Source of the DNA: Phenylobacterium deserti
GTDB taxonomy: Bacteria; Pseudomonadota; Alphaproteobacteria; Caulobacterales; Caulobacteraceae
Assembly (NCBI GenBank): GCA_943332615.1
Contig: CALQQB010000001.1
Span: 62,001-126,000 of the forward strand
Direction: 5' to 3'
DNA: 64,000 bases
Part shown: positions 35,676 through 45,120 of the stretch, piece by piece
Position numbering within the stretch: the first letter of the stretch is position 1
Layout: every line of letters starts with the position of its first letter
The notes under the pieces: model-generated
Database searches by the model: none
What the model saw: only the letters and a program-made list of their open reading frames with translations
What the model was told of the DNA's origin: nothing
Position numbers and translations under genes: made by a program

Positions 35676-36311
35676 CTAGGTCGCGGGTTCGGGCGTGGCG
35701 CGGGTGACCTTGATTCGGGTGCGCAGGGCGTCTAGCGCCACAGCGATGGCGTCAGGATCGGCGCACGATCTCACCGGCGCGATCAGCTCGATCGTCGCTT
35801 CATGCCGCCGGTCAGCCGAGACCACGATGACGGCCTGAAAGGCGAAGGCGCCCTGTGGCTTGAACCCGGCCGCGAGAATCCAGCGCATGCCGCTCTGTGC
35901 CGGCATGGTGGCCGCCTGGGCCGGTGTCAGGGCGGCGCAGCCGGACGCGCGTACGCGGAACCCCGGATCCGGCCAGCGGGCGGGGGGCCAGTCGTCATAG
36001 TTCAACTCGCCGGCTTCGATCAGGCGCTCGGCGGCCACCGAGATCACGGCGTCCCGGGCGACCAGGCTGACGAGGGACACCTCGAACCGGTAGCCGTTGT
36101 CCTCGGTCTTGGTAAAGCTGTGTGGCCCGTTCAGCCGCAGGCCCGGTCTGGCGGTTACGGTCAGGGCCGTCACGTCGCGAACGACGATCGTACGGCCGTG
36201 GACCTGCAGGAGCGCCCGGGCTGGGCTGGCCGCCGACGCCGGCGCGGCGAGTCCGGCCACCATCGCGGCGAGGGTCAGGGCGACGCCATGGCGCCGGGGT
36301 TCGTTAGGCAA
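35676..36311 (-). CDS. Secreted protein of unknown function
   Basis: 211 residues with an N-terminal signal peptide (LTLAAMVAGLAAPASA). The mature part has no motif I recognise. It contains LQVHGRTIVVRDVTALTVTA, predicted as beta strands, and two cysteines (in ASGCAALTP and VRSCADPDA) that could form a disulfide. Its start overlaps the 3' end of the FAD-oxidase gene by 8 bp, so it is translated from the same message. Association with the flavoprotein genes is positional only. Confidence 0.65.
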   Translation of the reverse strand: MPNEPRRHGVALTLAAMVAGLAAPASAASPARALLQVHGRTIVVRDVTALTVTARPGLRLNGPHSFTKTEDNGYRFEVSLVSLVARDAVISVAAERLIEAGELNYDDWPPARWPDPGFRVRASGCAALTPAQAATMPAQSGMRWILAAGFKPQGAFAFQAVIVVSADRRHEATIELIAPVRSCADPDAIAVALDALRTRIKVTRATPEPAT

Positions 36312-37671
36312 GGATCTTGCCCGGATTGAGGATGCCCTTGGGGTCGAGGGCGTCCTTCAGGGTGCGCATCACGGCCAGTTCCACCGGCGAGCGGGAGACG
36401 CCGATGTAGTCGCGTTTCTGCAGGCCGATGCCGTGTTCGGCGGAGATGGAGCCTGAGAACGCGCGCAGGGGGGCATAGACGATCTTCTCCACGTCCTTCT
36501 TGGCCGAGCGGTCGCCGACGCCGGCGATGAGGTGCAGGTTGCCGTCGCCCAGGTGGCCGAAGACGGTGAGCTCGGCCTGGGGCCAGCGGGCGGTGAGGTC
36601 GCGCCGGACGGTCTCGATATAGGCCGGCATCGCCGGGATCGGCAGGCTGATGTCGTAGGTGGAGGCCGGGCCGTTGCGGTAGGGCTGACTTACGTCGTCG
36701 CGCAGGGCCCAGATGGCATCGCTCTCGGCCTGGGACTTGGCGATCACCGCGTCGGAGGCGAGACCGGCCTTCAGGGCTGCGCCCAGCACGGTCTCGAACC
36801 GCTCGGCGTCGGCTTGCGGGTGCGAGCCCAGCATCTCGACCAGGACGTAGAAGGCCGAGCCATGGGGCAGGGGCGCGCGGCCCTTGGCCGGCTCGGTGGT
36901 GACGAAGGCGTAGAATTCCGGCCACATCACCTCGAAAGCCGAGAGCGTGCCGGCCAGTTCCGCCTCCAGCATGCGCAGCAGCTTGGGCAGGGCCTCGAAG
37001 CTCTCGATGGCGAGGAAGCCGGTGTTGGTCGAGGTGGGCTTGGGACGCAGGCGCAGGACCGCGCGGGTGACGACGCCCAGGGTGCCCTCCGAGCCGATGA
37101 ACAGCTGCTTGAGGTCATAGCCGGTGTTGTTCTTGATCAGCCGGTTCATCGAGGTGACGACCGTGCCGTCGGCCAGCACCGCCTCCAGCCCCAGCACCAT
37201 CTCGCGCATCATGCCGTAGCGCAGCACCCGGTTGCCGCCGGCGTTGGTAGAGATGTTGCCGCCGATGGTGGCCGTGCCGCGGGCGCCCAGGTCCAGCGGC
37301 AGGAACAGGCCCGCGGCGTCGGCGGCCTCGCAGGCGGTCTGCAGAACGCAGCCGGCCTGCACGACCATGATCGACCCGGCGGCGTCGATCTCCTCGACCG
37401 CGTTCATCCGGGCCAGGCTGAGCGCGATGGCCCCCTCGGCCGCGCCGCCGTCCACCAGGCCGGTGAGGCCACCCCAGGGGACCACGGCGGCGCCGGCGGC
37501 GTGGGCGGACTTCAGAATGCGAGAGACTTCGTCGGTGGTGCGGGGGCGGACGATGGCGGCGGGCTTTCCGAGCCGGGCCCAGGGCGTGTAGGCCTGTTCC
37601 GCCGCAGCCTCGCCGGTTGCCAGGCCGCCGATGCCGACGGTGGCCTCCAGGTCCTTGAGCAGAGCGTCCAT
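36304..37671 (-). CDS. FAD-linked oxidase (GlcD / D-2-hydroxyacid dehydrogenase type)
   Basis: 455 residues from the ATG with complement at 37669-37671; the frame is open another 327 bp but that part is antisense-like filler. The FAD_binding_4 domain contains AAVVPWGGLTGLVDGGA, ATIGGNISTNAGGNRVLRYG and FIGSEGTLGVVTRAVLRLRP. The FAD-oxidase C-terminal domain has TVFGHLGDGNLHLIAGVGD, and SAEHGIGLQKRDYI holds the conserved substrate-binding His. It oxidises a 2-hydroxy acid (D-lactate, glycolate or similar) to the 2-oxo acid. It lies in a unit with a TcuA-like flavoprotein. Confidence 0.92.
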   Translation of the reverse strand: MDALLKDLEATVGIGGLATGEAAAEQAYTPWARLGKPAAIVRPRTTDEVSRILKSAHAAGAAVVPWGGLTGLVDGGAAEGAIALSLARMNAVEEIDAAGSIMVVQAGCVLQTACEAADAAGLFLPLDLGARGTATIGGNISTNAGGNRVLRYGMMREMVLGLEAVLADGTVVTSMNRLIKNNTGYDLKQLFIGSEGTLGVVTRAVLRLRPKPTSTNTGFLAIESFEALPKLLRMLEAELAGTLSAFEVMWPEFYAFVTTEPAKGRAPLPHGSAFYVLVEMLGSHPQADAERFETVLGAALKAGLASDAVIAKSQAESDAIWALRDDVSQPYRNGPASTYDISLPIPAMPAYIETVRRDLTARWPQAELTVFGHLGDGNLHLIAGVGDRSAKKDVEKIVYAPLRAFSGSISAEHGIGLQKRDYIGVSRSPVELAVMRTLKDALDPKGILNPGKILA

Positions 37672-37720
37672 CGGCGTCCTCCGGTGCGGCGTCTGGCGGC
37701 CGCGTTCGATGACGATCCTA

Positions 37721-39202
37721 TCAGCCTCGCGCCGCGCTCGTCCCTGCGATCCGGCCGAAGACGGCGCCGGCCGCCAGCCCGGCGCCGCCGGGATAGTTGC
37801 CGTAGAACAGGCCGCCCACCATCTCGCCGGCGGCGTAGAGGCCGGGGATCGGGACGTTGTCGATGTCCAGCACCTGGGCGTCGGTGGTGATGGCCAGGCC
37901 GCCGAAGGTGAAGGTGATGCCGCAGGTGACGGCGTAAGCTTCGTAAGGCGCGGTATCGAGCGCGTTAGCCCAGTTGGACTTGGGCGGGTCCAGGCCATCC
38001 GTGCCGCGGCCGTCCTTCACATTGGGGTCGAAGGGGATGTCGGTGCGGACCGCCGCGTTCCAGGCCTTGAGGGTGGCCAGGGCCTGGACGGGATCGACCC
38101 CCTCCAGCTTGGTGACGAGGTCCTCCAGCGTGTCGGCGGAGACCTTGGTGACCTGGCGGATGCGGTACTCGTCACGCAGCAGGTGTTTCACCTTGGCGTC
38201 GAAGATCTGCCAGGCGAAGTGGCCGGGCTGGTTCAGGATCACCCGACCGTACTTGGCGTAGGTGTAGTTGCGGAAGTCGGCGCCCTCATCGACGAAACGC
38301 CGGCCCTCGGCGTTGAGCATGATCCCGAACGGATAGCTGTGCTTCTGGAAGGCGTCGCCGACGGCGAGGTCGCCGAACTCGGGCGCGTTGCGGTCCCAGC
38401 CGACGGCGTGGCAGCCGGACCACTGGCCCCTGGGCTGGGCGCCGATGTCGAGCGCCATGCGCAGGCCGTCACCGGTGTTGAACCGCGTGCCGCGCACCTT
38501 GGCCAGGTCCCAGCCGGGGCCCAGGTAGCGGGTGCGCCATTCGACGTTGGCCTGGAACCCGCCGGCCGCCAGCACCACCGCGTCGGCAGCGACCTCGGTG
38601 GTCCGGCCGTCTTGGCGCACGCGGACGCCCTTGACGCCGTCGTCATCGGCGATCAGCGACAGGACCCGGGCGCCATAGCGCACCTCGATCCCGGCCTTGT
38701 GCGCGGCGGTCGTCCAGCCGTCCACGAGCCCTGGCCCGCCGCCATGCGCCTCGACCGTCAGCCCGCCCCAGAACTTGAATTGGCCGTCCACCAGGAACGC
38801 CTGCCGCCCCCAGATCGGCGCGAAGCGAAGGCCCTGTTCGCGCATCCAGAGCAGGGTCGGATAGCTGCGGCGGACCAGCAGCTCGCAGAGGTCCGGGTCG
38901 GTGCGGTAGTCGGTGACGCGCCCCATGTCGTCCAGAAACTGGCCCTCCGAGTAGGTCCCGAAGTCGGTGCGGGCGCACTCTTCGTCGGTGAGGTCCGGCA
39001 TCAGCCGGCGCAGGTCATCCACGCCTGCATAGGCCACGCGGATCGCGCCGGCCGTGAAGCGGCTGTTGCCCCCGGCCTCGCCCGGCGGCGCGCGCTCCAG
39101 CACGGTCACCTTCGCGCCTTCGCCCGCCGCCGCCAGTGCGGCCGCGAACGCCGCGTTGCCGCCGCCCACCACGATCACCTGGGCCAAGGCCTGCCTCCCC
39201 AT
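37721..39202 (-). CDS. FAD-dependent dehydrogenase, TcuA/fumarate-reductase flavoprotein family
   Basis: 493 residues. The N-terminal Rossmann VIVVGGGNAAFAAALAAAGEG is followed by GEAGGNSRFTAGAIRVA. The middle carries FAFWGG-type (QFKFWGGLTVEAHGGG) and VVLAAGGFQANVEW. The C-terminus has GITFTFGGLAITTDAQVLD and IPGLYAAGEMVGGLFYGNYP with GGAGL, the FAD closing motif. GGGNAA at the start and the overall layout resemble tricarballylate dehydrogenase TcuA; 3-ketosteroid dehydrogenases are more distant relatives. It lies 49 bp upstream of the FAD-linked oxidase on the same strand. The substrate is uncertain. Confidence 0.88.
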   Translation of the reverse strand: MGRQALAQVIVVGGGNAAFAAALAAAGEGAKVTVLERAPPGEAGGNSRFTAGAIRVAYAGVDDLRRLMPDLTDEECARTDFGTYSEGQFLDDMGRVTDYRTDPDLCELLVRRSYPTLLWMREQGLRFAPIWGRQAFLVDGQFKFWGGLTVEAHGGGPGLVDGWTTAAHKAGIEVRYGARVLSLIADDDGVKGVRVRQDGRTTEVAADAVVLAAGGFQANVEWRTRYLGPGWDLAKVRGTRFNTGDGLRMALDIGAQPRGQWSGCHAVGWDRNAPEFGDLAVGDAFQKHSYPFGIMLNAEGRRFVDEGADFRNYTYAKYGRVILNQPGHFAWQIFDAKVKHLLRDEYRIRQVTKVSADTLEDLVTKLEGVDPVQALATLKAWNAAVRTDIPFDPNVKDGRGTDGLDPPKSNWANALDTAPYEAYAVTCGITFTFGGLAITTDAQVLDIDNVPIPGLYAAGEMVGGLFYGNYPGGAGLAAGAVFGRIAGTSAARG

Positions 39203-39340
39203 CGACTCGCGGGCAGACTACAGTTTCGACCACGCTTGTCGCGGCCAAGACGCATGGGCACGGCCCCCTTCCCTTGCCGCAGGGAAAGGGCGCCACACTG
39301 TGCGCGCAAGACCGGATTCCCCGGCAGCCAAGAGGGCCCG

Positions 39341-40084
39341 ATGACCCACGACCTGTTCGACCTCTCCGGCAAGATCGCCCTGGTCACCGGCGGCAGCCGC
39401 GGCCTGGGTTATGAGATGGTGATAGCCTTCGCCAAGGCCGGCGCCGACGTGGTGATCGCCAGCCGTAAGCTGGACGCCTGCGAGGGGGTGGCCGCCGAGG
39501 TCCGCGCGTTGGGCCGGCGCGCCCTGGCCGTCGCCGCGCACGCGGGGCGCTGGGACGAGATCGACCGGCTTATCGCGACCGCCTACGCCGAGTTCGGCCG
39601 CATCGACATCCTGGTCAACAACGCCGGCATGTCGCCCGCCGTCCCCAGCCACGAGGTAACCGAGCAGCTGTTCGACAGCGTCATGAACCTAAACTTCAAG
39701 GGCCCCTTCCGGCTGGCCTCGCAGATCGGCCATCGGATGGCGCAGGGCGGCGGCGGGGTGATCATCAATATCTCTTCCACCGGCGCGCTCATTCCGTTGC
39801 CGGCGGTGGTTCCCTATTCCGGGGCCAAGGCGGCGCTGAACGCCATGACCGTGTCGCTGGCGCACGAGTACGGGCCGAAGGTGCGGGTCAACTCGATCTC
39901 CGCCGGCCCCTTCCTGACCGACATCTCCAAGGCCTGGACCGAGGAGGCGCGGGAGCATTCCAACAACGCCTTAGGCCGCCCGGGGAGACCCGAAGAGATC
40001 GTCACCGCCGCGCTGTTCCTGGCGAGTCCGATGTCGTCCTTCACCACAGGCGGCGTGGTGCGGGTGGACGGCGGTCAGCATTAA
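39341..40084 (+). CDS. SDR-family oxidoreductase
   Basis: 247 residues from ATG 39341. Classical SDR: VTGGSRGLGYEMVIAF (cofactor), NNAG in ILVNNAGMSPAVPS, catalytic Ser in INISSTGALIPLP, and YSGAK. It ends SFTTGGVVRVDGGQ. The SRK after the second strand (VVIASRKLDA) suggests NADP preference. Convergent with the next SDR, with 3 bp between the stops. Substrate unknown. Confidence 0.9.
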   Translation: MTHDLFDLSGKIALVTGGSRGLGYEMVIAFAKAGADVVIASRKLDACEGVAAEVRALGRRALAVAAHAGRWDEIDRLIATAYAEFGRIDILVNNAGMSPAVPSHEVTEQLFDSVMNLNFKGPFRLASQIGHRMAQGGGGVIINISSTGALIPLPAVVPYSGAKAALNAMTVSLAHEYGPKVRVNSISAGPFLTDISKAWTEEAREHSNNALGRPGRPEEIVTAALFLASPMSSFTTGGVVRVDGGQH

Positions 40085-40087
40085 GGG

Positions 40088-40948
40088 TCAGCCCTTACCG
40101 GCCATGAACGCCTCGAAGGCGGCCTTCCAGTCGGGGTGCCAGCGGGAGAGGGGCGGGCGGTTCTCGATTACATCGCCCATGGCCCAGGCCATGCGCTTTT
40201 CGTCCGTCGCGCGGCTGACATCGTTGTCGGGGCAGAGGATGTAGAAGTCGTCGCGGGACAGGCTTTGCAGCATGAACTCGACCACCTGGTCGGCGGTCCA
40301 GGCGGCGGGGGGCTTTTCATTGACGCGGCCGGCGGTGATGCCGGTGAAGGTGAAGCCAGGGATCAGCAGGTGGGCGCTGATCCCACAGCCTTCGGTGTTG
40401 CGCAGTTCATGCTGCAGAGCCTCGGCATAGGCCTTCAGCCCGGCCTTGGAGACATTGTAGGCGGCGTTGCCGGGCGGGGTGGTGATGCCCTGTTTGGAAC
40501 CGGTGGCGATGACGTAGGCCGGCCGGCGCGCCTCGACCATGGCCGGCAGGAAGGCATGGGCGCCGTGGATCACGCCCCACAGGTTCACGTCCATCAGGGT
40601 CTTCCAGCCGTCCAGGCCCTTCCAGGCCGAGCCGGTGTTCAGGCCGATGCCGGCGTTGAGCATCAGGACGCTGACGTGGCCGAACTGGCGCAGCGCCAGG
40701 TCGCGCAGGCGCTCCAGGTCGGCGGGCTTGGCCACGTCGGTGGGGACGGCGGCGACCCGGCCGCCGGCGGCCTGCACGGCCTTCTCCGCCGCCCGCAGCT
40801 TCTCGCCGGACAGGTCGGCCAGCACCACCGGCAGGCCCATCGCGGCGAACCGCTGGGCGGCGGCCAGGCCAATGCCGCTGGCCCCACCGGTGATCACCGC
40901 AGCCCCACCGTCGGCAATGGGTGGCAGGGTCGAAAAGGCGTCGGCCAT
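40088..40948 (-). CDS. SDR-family oxidoreductase
   Basis: 286 residues. ITGGASGIGLAAAQRFA, Asp in VVLADLSGEK (NAD-type), LNAGIG for NNAG, Ser in ATGSKQGITTPPG, and YNVSK. The extended C-terminus (WHPDWKAAFEAFMAGKG) is longer than in minimal SDRs and resembles members found beside catabolic SDRs. It is in the same orientation as the next SDR, with a 29-bp gap. Substrate unknown. Confidence 0.9.
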   Translation of the reverse strand: MADAFSTLPPIADGGAAVITGGASGIGLAAAQRFAAMGLPVVLADLSGEKLRAAEKAVQAAGGRVAAVPTDVAKPADLERLRDLALRQFGHVSVLMLNAGIGLNTGSAWKGLDGWKTLMDVNLWGVIHGAHAFLPAMVEARRPAYVIATGSKQGITTPPGNAAYNVSKAGLKAYAEALQHELRNTEGCGISAHLLIPGFTFTGITAGRVNEKPPAAWTADQVVEFMLQSLSRDDFYILCPDNDVSRATDEKRMAWAMGDVIENRPPLSRWHPDWKAAFEAFMAGKG

Positions 40949-40977
40949 GGGCCTAGGTCTCCCTCATTCGGGTGACC

Positions 40978-41769
40978 TTAGCGCGGCGGCATGCGGATCG
41001 CGCCATCCAGTCTGACGGTCTCGCCGTTCAGATAGCCGTTGCGCAGCATGGTCAGCGCCAGGTCAGCGTATTCCTCGGCATTGCCGAGGCGGCGGGGGAA
41101 TGGGACGGATTTCGAGAGGCCCTCGAACACGGCCGGGGCGCGGGTCTTCAGGCCGCCCAGCATCGGCGTATCCATGATGCCCGGCAGGATGGTGTTGATG
41201 CGGATGCCCTCGTTGGCGAGGTCGCGGGCGATAACGATGGTCATGCCCTTGATCGCCGCCTTGGCCGCCGCATAGGCCACCTGGCCGACCTGGCCCTCTT
41301 CGGCGGCCACCGAGCCGGTGTTGACGATCGCGCCGCGCTCGCCATCGGCGTTGGGCTCCAGGGTGGCCATGCCGGCCGCGCTCTTCACGATGCAGCGGAA
41401 GGTGCCGACGGTGTTCAGCGCCAGCACCCACTCGAAGTCCGAGGCCTTGAACTGGATGATCTCGCCGGTCTGCTTGTCGCGGCCGATGGTCTTGCCGCCC
41501 CGGCCGCCGCCGGCGCAGTTGACCAGGATGCGCTCCTGGCCATTGGCGGCGCGGGCCTTGGCGAAGGCGGCCTCGACTGACTCCTCGCTCATCACATCGA
41601 CTTCGCAGAACAGGGCGCCCAGTTCGGCGGCCGTCGCCTCACCGGTCTCGGGGTTCTTGTCGAAAAGGGCGACCTTGGCTCCCAGGTCGCGCAGCGCCTT
41701 GGCGGTGGCCCGGCCGAGGCCGGACGCGCCACCGGTGATGACGGCGGAGACGGAGCTATCGATCTTCAT
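40978..41769 (-). CDS. SDR, type II 3-hydroxyacyl-CoA dehydrogenase-like
   Basis: 263 residues from the ATG with complement at 41767-41769. ITGGASGLGRATAKALR, Asp in VALFDKNPETG (NAD), NCAGGGRGGKTIG, Ser in NTGSVAAEEGQVGQVAY then AAAK. The long insertion after NCAGG and the ending NGYLNGETVRLDGAIRMPP are typical of the HSD17B10 / 3-hydroxy-2-methylbutyryl-CoA dehydrogenase group. It would perform the second dehydrogenation of a beta-oxidation cycle together with the acyl-CoA dehydrogenases encoded divergently at 41918. Confidence 0.9.
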   Translation of the reverse strand: MKIDSSVSAVITGGASGLGRATAKALRDLGAKVALFDKNPETGEATAAELGALFCEVDVMSEESVEAAFAKARAANGQERILVNCAGGGRGGKTIGRDKQTGEIIQFKASDFEWVLALNTVGTFRCIVKSAAGMATLEPNADGERGAIVNTGSVAAEEGQVGQVAYAAAKAAIKGMTIVIARDLANEGIRINTILPGIMDTPMLGGLKTRAPAVFEGLSKSVPFPRRLGNAEEYADLALTMLRNGYLNGETVRLDGAIRMPPR

Positions 41770-41917
41770 GGCGGGGTCCTTCCAGGCTTGTTGGGGAAGG
41801 CCTAGCACGGGACCGGGCTGACGCTGGGCGAACCTCTTGTGAAGACGGGGCTGGACTGGCGTGACGTCAGCCGTGCCAACTGGATGCTAACGACAAGAGA
41901 CGCGGAGGGCTGCGCCC

Positions 41918-43051
41918 ATGAACCTCGACTTCTCCGACGACCAGAAGGGGCTGCAGGATCAGGTCCGCCGCTTCCTGTCTGAGAAGTGCCCGCCCGCGGC
42001 GGTGCGCGCGATCCTGGAAGGGCCCAAACCCTACGATCGGGAGCTCTACAAGGGGTTGGCCGAATTGGGCGCGCTCGGCGTGGCGATCCCTGAAGAGTAT
42101 GGGGGTATGGGTCTTTCGCACCTGGAGCTCTGCCTGGTGGCCGAGGAGCTGGGCCGGGTGATCGCCCCCGTGCCGGCGTCCTCGTCGATCTACCTGGCGG
42201 CCGAGTTCCTGCTCCACGCCGGCTCCGAGGCCCAGAAGCAGGCATGGCTACCCAGGCTTGCCAGCGGCGAAGCGGTAGGCTGCTTCGCGTTCGTCGAGGG
42301 CCAAGGCAGGATGAGCGCCGACAAGATTCATGCGACGGTGCGCGACGGTCGGCTTTCCGGCGTGAAGGCGCCGGTCGCCGATGGCGACTGCGCCGACCTC
42401 GCCATCGTCGCGGCGCGCACGGGCTCCGGCCGCGGCGATACGGCGATTTCGCTGTTCGTCGTCGACCTGGACGGTCCTGGTGTGATGCGGGAGACCCTGG
42501 AGTCCATAGACCCCTCGCGCAGCCAGGCGCGGCTGACCTTCGATGGCGCGCGGGCCGAACTGTTGGGCGGAGAAGGCGACGGTTGGCGGATCGCCGAGAT
42601 GGTCATGGACCGCGCCGCGATCCTGTTGGCCTTCGAACAGATCGGCGGCTCCGACCGCGCGCTGGAGATGGCCCGGGACTATGCGCTCGACCGGATGGCG
42701 TTCGGTCGCCAGATCGGTTCATTCCAGGCGATCAAGCACATGCTGGCCGACATGTATGTCGCGGCCACCCTGGCGCGATCCAACGCCTACTACGGCGCAT
42801 GGGCCCTGGCCTCGGGGGCGGCGGAGCTGCCGGTGGCGGCGGCCACTGCGCGCGTTTCAGCGACACAAGCTTTCCAGCACTGCGCCAAGAACAACATCCA
42901 GGTGCACGGCGGCATGGGTTTCACCTGGGCCTTCGATTGCCACCTCTACTACCGGCGCTCCAACGCGCTGGCCCTGTCGCTGGGCTCGCTCTCCAGCTGG
43001 GAGAGCCTGCTGATCGACCGTATGCGCGACACCAACACCGAAGCGGCCTGA
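41918..43051 (+). CDS. Acyl-CoA dehydrogenase, first subunit of an adjacent pair
   Basis: 377 residues with the three-part acyl-CoA dehydrogenase fold: N-terminal helices (MNLDFSDDQKGLQDQVRRFL), a beta domain, and a C-terminal helical domain with DRMAFGRQIGSFQAIKHMLA and VHGGMGFTWAFDCHLYYRR. The residue after GFTW is usually Glu in this subfamily; here it is Ala. It is followed 14 bp later by another acyl-CoA dehydrogenase, as in heterotetrameric steroid side-chain enzymes where one subunit carries the active site. It oxidises acyl-CoA to enoyl-CoA with FAD and passes electrons to ETF. Confidence 0.9.
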   Translation: MNLDFSDDQKGLQDQVRRFLSEKCPPAAVRAILEGPKPYDRELYKGLAELGALGVAIPEEYGGMGLSHLELCLVAEELGRVIAPVPASSSIYLAAEFLLHAGSEAQKQAWLPRLASGEAVGCFAFVEGQGRMSADKIHATVRDGRLSGVKAPVADGDCADLAIVAARTGSGRGDTAISLFVVDLDGPGVMRETLESIDPSRSQARLTFDGARAELLGGEGDGWRIAEMVMDRAAILLAFEQIGGSDRALEMARDYALDRMAFGRQIGSFQAIKHMLADMYVAATLARSNAYYGAWALASGAAELPVAAATARVSATQAFQHCAKNNIQVHGGMGFTWAFDCHLYYRRSNALALSLGSLSSWESLLIDRMRDTNTEAA

Positions 43052-43065
43052 AGGAGCGCGGGACC

Positions 43066-44322
43066 ATGGATTTCGAAGACACACCCGAAGAAGCCGCCTT
43101 CCGCCGCACGGTCCGCGCATGGCTCGACGTCAATGCGCCGAAACACCTGGACGCCGAGCTGAAGCGCGCGGGCTTCGCGTCCTCCGGCGTAGAGAGCGAA
43201 GACCCGATGGCCGCATCGAAGGCCTGGCAGAAGACCAAAGCGCAGGCCGGCTGGGCCTGCCTGCACTGGCCCAAGGAATACGGCGGTCGCGCCGCCACCC
43301 CGATCGAGCGGGTGATCTTCGGTCAGGAGGAGGGCGTCTATGGCGCGCTCTCCGGACCGTTCATCATCGGCCACGGCATGTGCGGGCCGACGGTAATGGC
43401 CTGGGCGTCGGAGGAGCACAAACAGCGCCTGCTGCCGCCGCTGGCCGCCGGCGACGACATCTGGTGCCAGCTGTTCTCGGAGCCGGCCGGCGGGTCGGAC
43501 CTGGCCGGTCTGCGCACCAAGGCCGAGCGGGCCACGGATGGCTCCGGCGACTGGATCATCAACGGCTCAAAGGTGTGGACCAGCGGCGCCCAGCATTCGC
43601 AATGGGGGCTGCTGATCACCCGGACCGACCCGGACGTGCCCAAGCATAAGGGCCTGACCATGTTCTTCCTGAGCATGGCGTCGCCCGGCGTGGACGTGCG
43701 GCCGATCAAGCAGGCCAACGGCCAGTCGGGCTTCAACGAGGTGTTCTTCAACGACGTGCGAATCCCGGATTCGCAGCGGCTGGGCGCGGTCGGGCAAGGC
43801 TGGGAAGTCTCGCTCACCACCCTGATGAACGAGCGGTTGTCGATCGGGTCGGGCATGTCGACAGGGTTCCCGGAACTGTTCCGGTTCTGCCTGGAGGCCG
43901 AGATCGACGGGCAGCCGGCGGTCGATGACTCGGCGGTGAAGTCGCGGCTGGCGCAGTTCGCGGTCAAGCAGAGCGGGCTGAAGTACACCGGCATGCGGGC
44001 CATAACGGCGCTCTCGAAGGGGCAGACGCCGGGGCCGGAGAACTCGATCGGCAAGCTGGTGGCGGGCGCCACCATGCAGGAACTGGCGATGTTCGCGCTG
44101 GACCTGCAGGGCCAGGCCGGCGTGGTGCAGGATGCCGACAGCCCGATGAACGCCCGCTTCCAGGCCATGCTGATGCGCTCGCCGGCCACCCGGATCGAGG
44201 GCGGCTCGGACGAGATCCTGCGCAACATCATCGCCGAGCGGGTGCTGGGCCTGCCCGGCGACATCCGCGTCGACAAGAACGTGGCCTTCAAGGACATCCC
44301 CACCAGCGGACGGAGCAAGTGA
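43066..44322 (+). CDS. Acyl-CoA dehydrogenase, second subunit of the pair
   Basis: 418 residues from ATG 43066, spaced 14 bp from its partner. QLFSEPAGGSDLAGLRTKAE is the flavin/acyl binding stretch, INGSKVWTSGAQ the beta-domain motif, and TRIEGGSDEILRNIIAERVL the C-terminal signature. It has the longer N-terminus (DFEDTPEEAAFRRTVRAWLD) of the FadE large-subunit type. The TGA overlaps the next ATG (ATGA), coupling it to an SDR. Heterotetramer formation with the first subunit is inference from gene pairing. Confidence 0.9.
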   Translation: MDFEDTPEEAAFRRTVRAWLDVNAPKHLDAELKRAGFASSGVESEDPMAASKAWQKTKAQAGWACLHWPKEYGGRAATPIERVIFGQEEGVYGALSGPFIIGHGMCGPTVMAWASEEHKQRLLPPLAAGDDIWCQLFSEPAGGSDLAGLRTKAERATDGSGDWIINGSKVWTSGAQHSQWGLLITRTDPDVPKHKGLTMFFLSMASPGVDVRPIKQANGQSGFNEVFFNDVRIPDSQRLGAVGQGWEVSLTTLMNERLSIGSGMSTGFPELFRFCLEAEIDGQPAVDDSAVKSRLAQFAVKQSGLKYTGMRAITALSKGQTPGPENSIGKLVAGATMQELAMFALDLQGQAGVVQDADSPMNARFQAMLMRSPATRIEGGSDEILRNIIAERVLGLPGDIRVDKNVAFKDIPTSGRSK

Positions 44323-45095
44323 TGACCTATCCGCTTCCCAATGCCTCAAATGACCTGACCGGCCAGGTCGCCCTGGTCACCGGCGCCTCATCGGGCCTGG
44401 GCCTGCGGTTCGCCAAGGTGTTGGCCGCCGCCGGCGCCAAGGTGGCGCTGGCGGCGCGCCGGGTGGATCGGCTGGAGGCCCTGGCCGCCCAAATCAAGGC
44501 GGCCGGCGGCGAAGCCATCGCCATCGCCATGGACGCCACCGACGCCGACCAGTTGATCGCCGCCGTCGCCCAGGCGGAAGCCGCGTTTGGCACCGTCACC
44601 ATCCTGGTCAACAACGCCGGCATCCCCGATGCGCAGCGGGCGCACAAGATGCCACTGGAGCTGATCGACCGGGTGCTGGACATCAACGTCCGCGCGCCGT
44701 TCATCCTGTCCTGCGAAGTGGCGCGACGGCTGATGGCGGCCGACAAGCCAGGGCGCATCGTCAATATCGCCTCGTCGGCGGCCTATGAGTACGGCGGCAA
44801 TGGCGCGGCGCTCTATTCGGTCAGCAAGGCGGCCGTGGTGCGGATCACCGAGGCGCTTGCGGTCGAGTGGGCGCGCAACCACATCAACGTCAACGCCATC
44901 GCGCCGGGCGCCTTCCATTCCGAGATGATGGACGGGATGCTCTCGCGGATCGGCGATTTCTCGGCGACGACGCCGCGCAAGCGGATCGGCGATCCGGCGC
45001 AGCTGGACTCGACGCTGCTGTACCTCGTGTCGCCCGCCTCGGACGCGGTCACCGGGATCAGCTTGCGGGTGGATGACGGGCAAGGCCGCCGCTAG
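44322..45095 (+). CDS. SDR-family oxidoreductase
   Basis: 257 residues from ATG 44322, which shares its A with the preceding TGA stop. VTGASSGLGLRFAKVLA, NADP-type ARR after the second strand (ALAARRVDRL), NNAGIPDAQRAHK, Ser in NIASSAAYEYGG, and YSVSK. The product probably reduces or oxidises the hydroxyl made in the acyl-CoA pathway. A secreted hydrolase gene overlaps or follows closely. Confidence 0.9.
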   Translation: MTYPLPNASNDLTGQVALVTGASSGLGLRFAKVLAAAGAKVALAARRVDRLEALAAQIKAAGGEAIAIAMDATDADQLIAAVAQAEAAFGTVTILVNNAGIPDAQRAHKMPLELIDRVLDINVRAPFILSCEVARRLMAADKPGRIVNIASSAAYEYGGNGAALYSVSKAAVVRITEALAVEWARNHINVNAIAPGAFHSEMMDGMLSRIGDFSATTPRKRIGDPAQLDSTLLYLVSPASDAVTGISLRVDDGQGRR

Positions 45096-45120
45096 TCGCG
45101 GCCAGCCCCTTGGGGAGACG

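Noticed and set aside
36304..37998. Extended N-terminus (109 extra residues) for the FAD-linked oxidase
   Set aside because: The added residues are Pro/Ser/Arg-rich, overlap the upstream flavoprotein gene and do not resemble the family; the ATG at 37669-37671 gives the normal start.
37631..40084. An 817-codon plus-strand frame reading into the SDR at 39341
   Set aside because: Everything before 39341 is antisense of the flavoprotein genes; only the last 247 codons encode a known fold.
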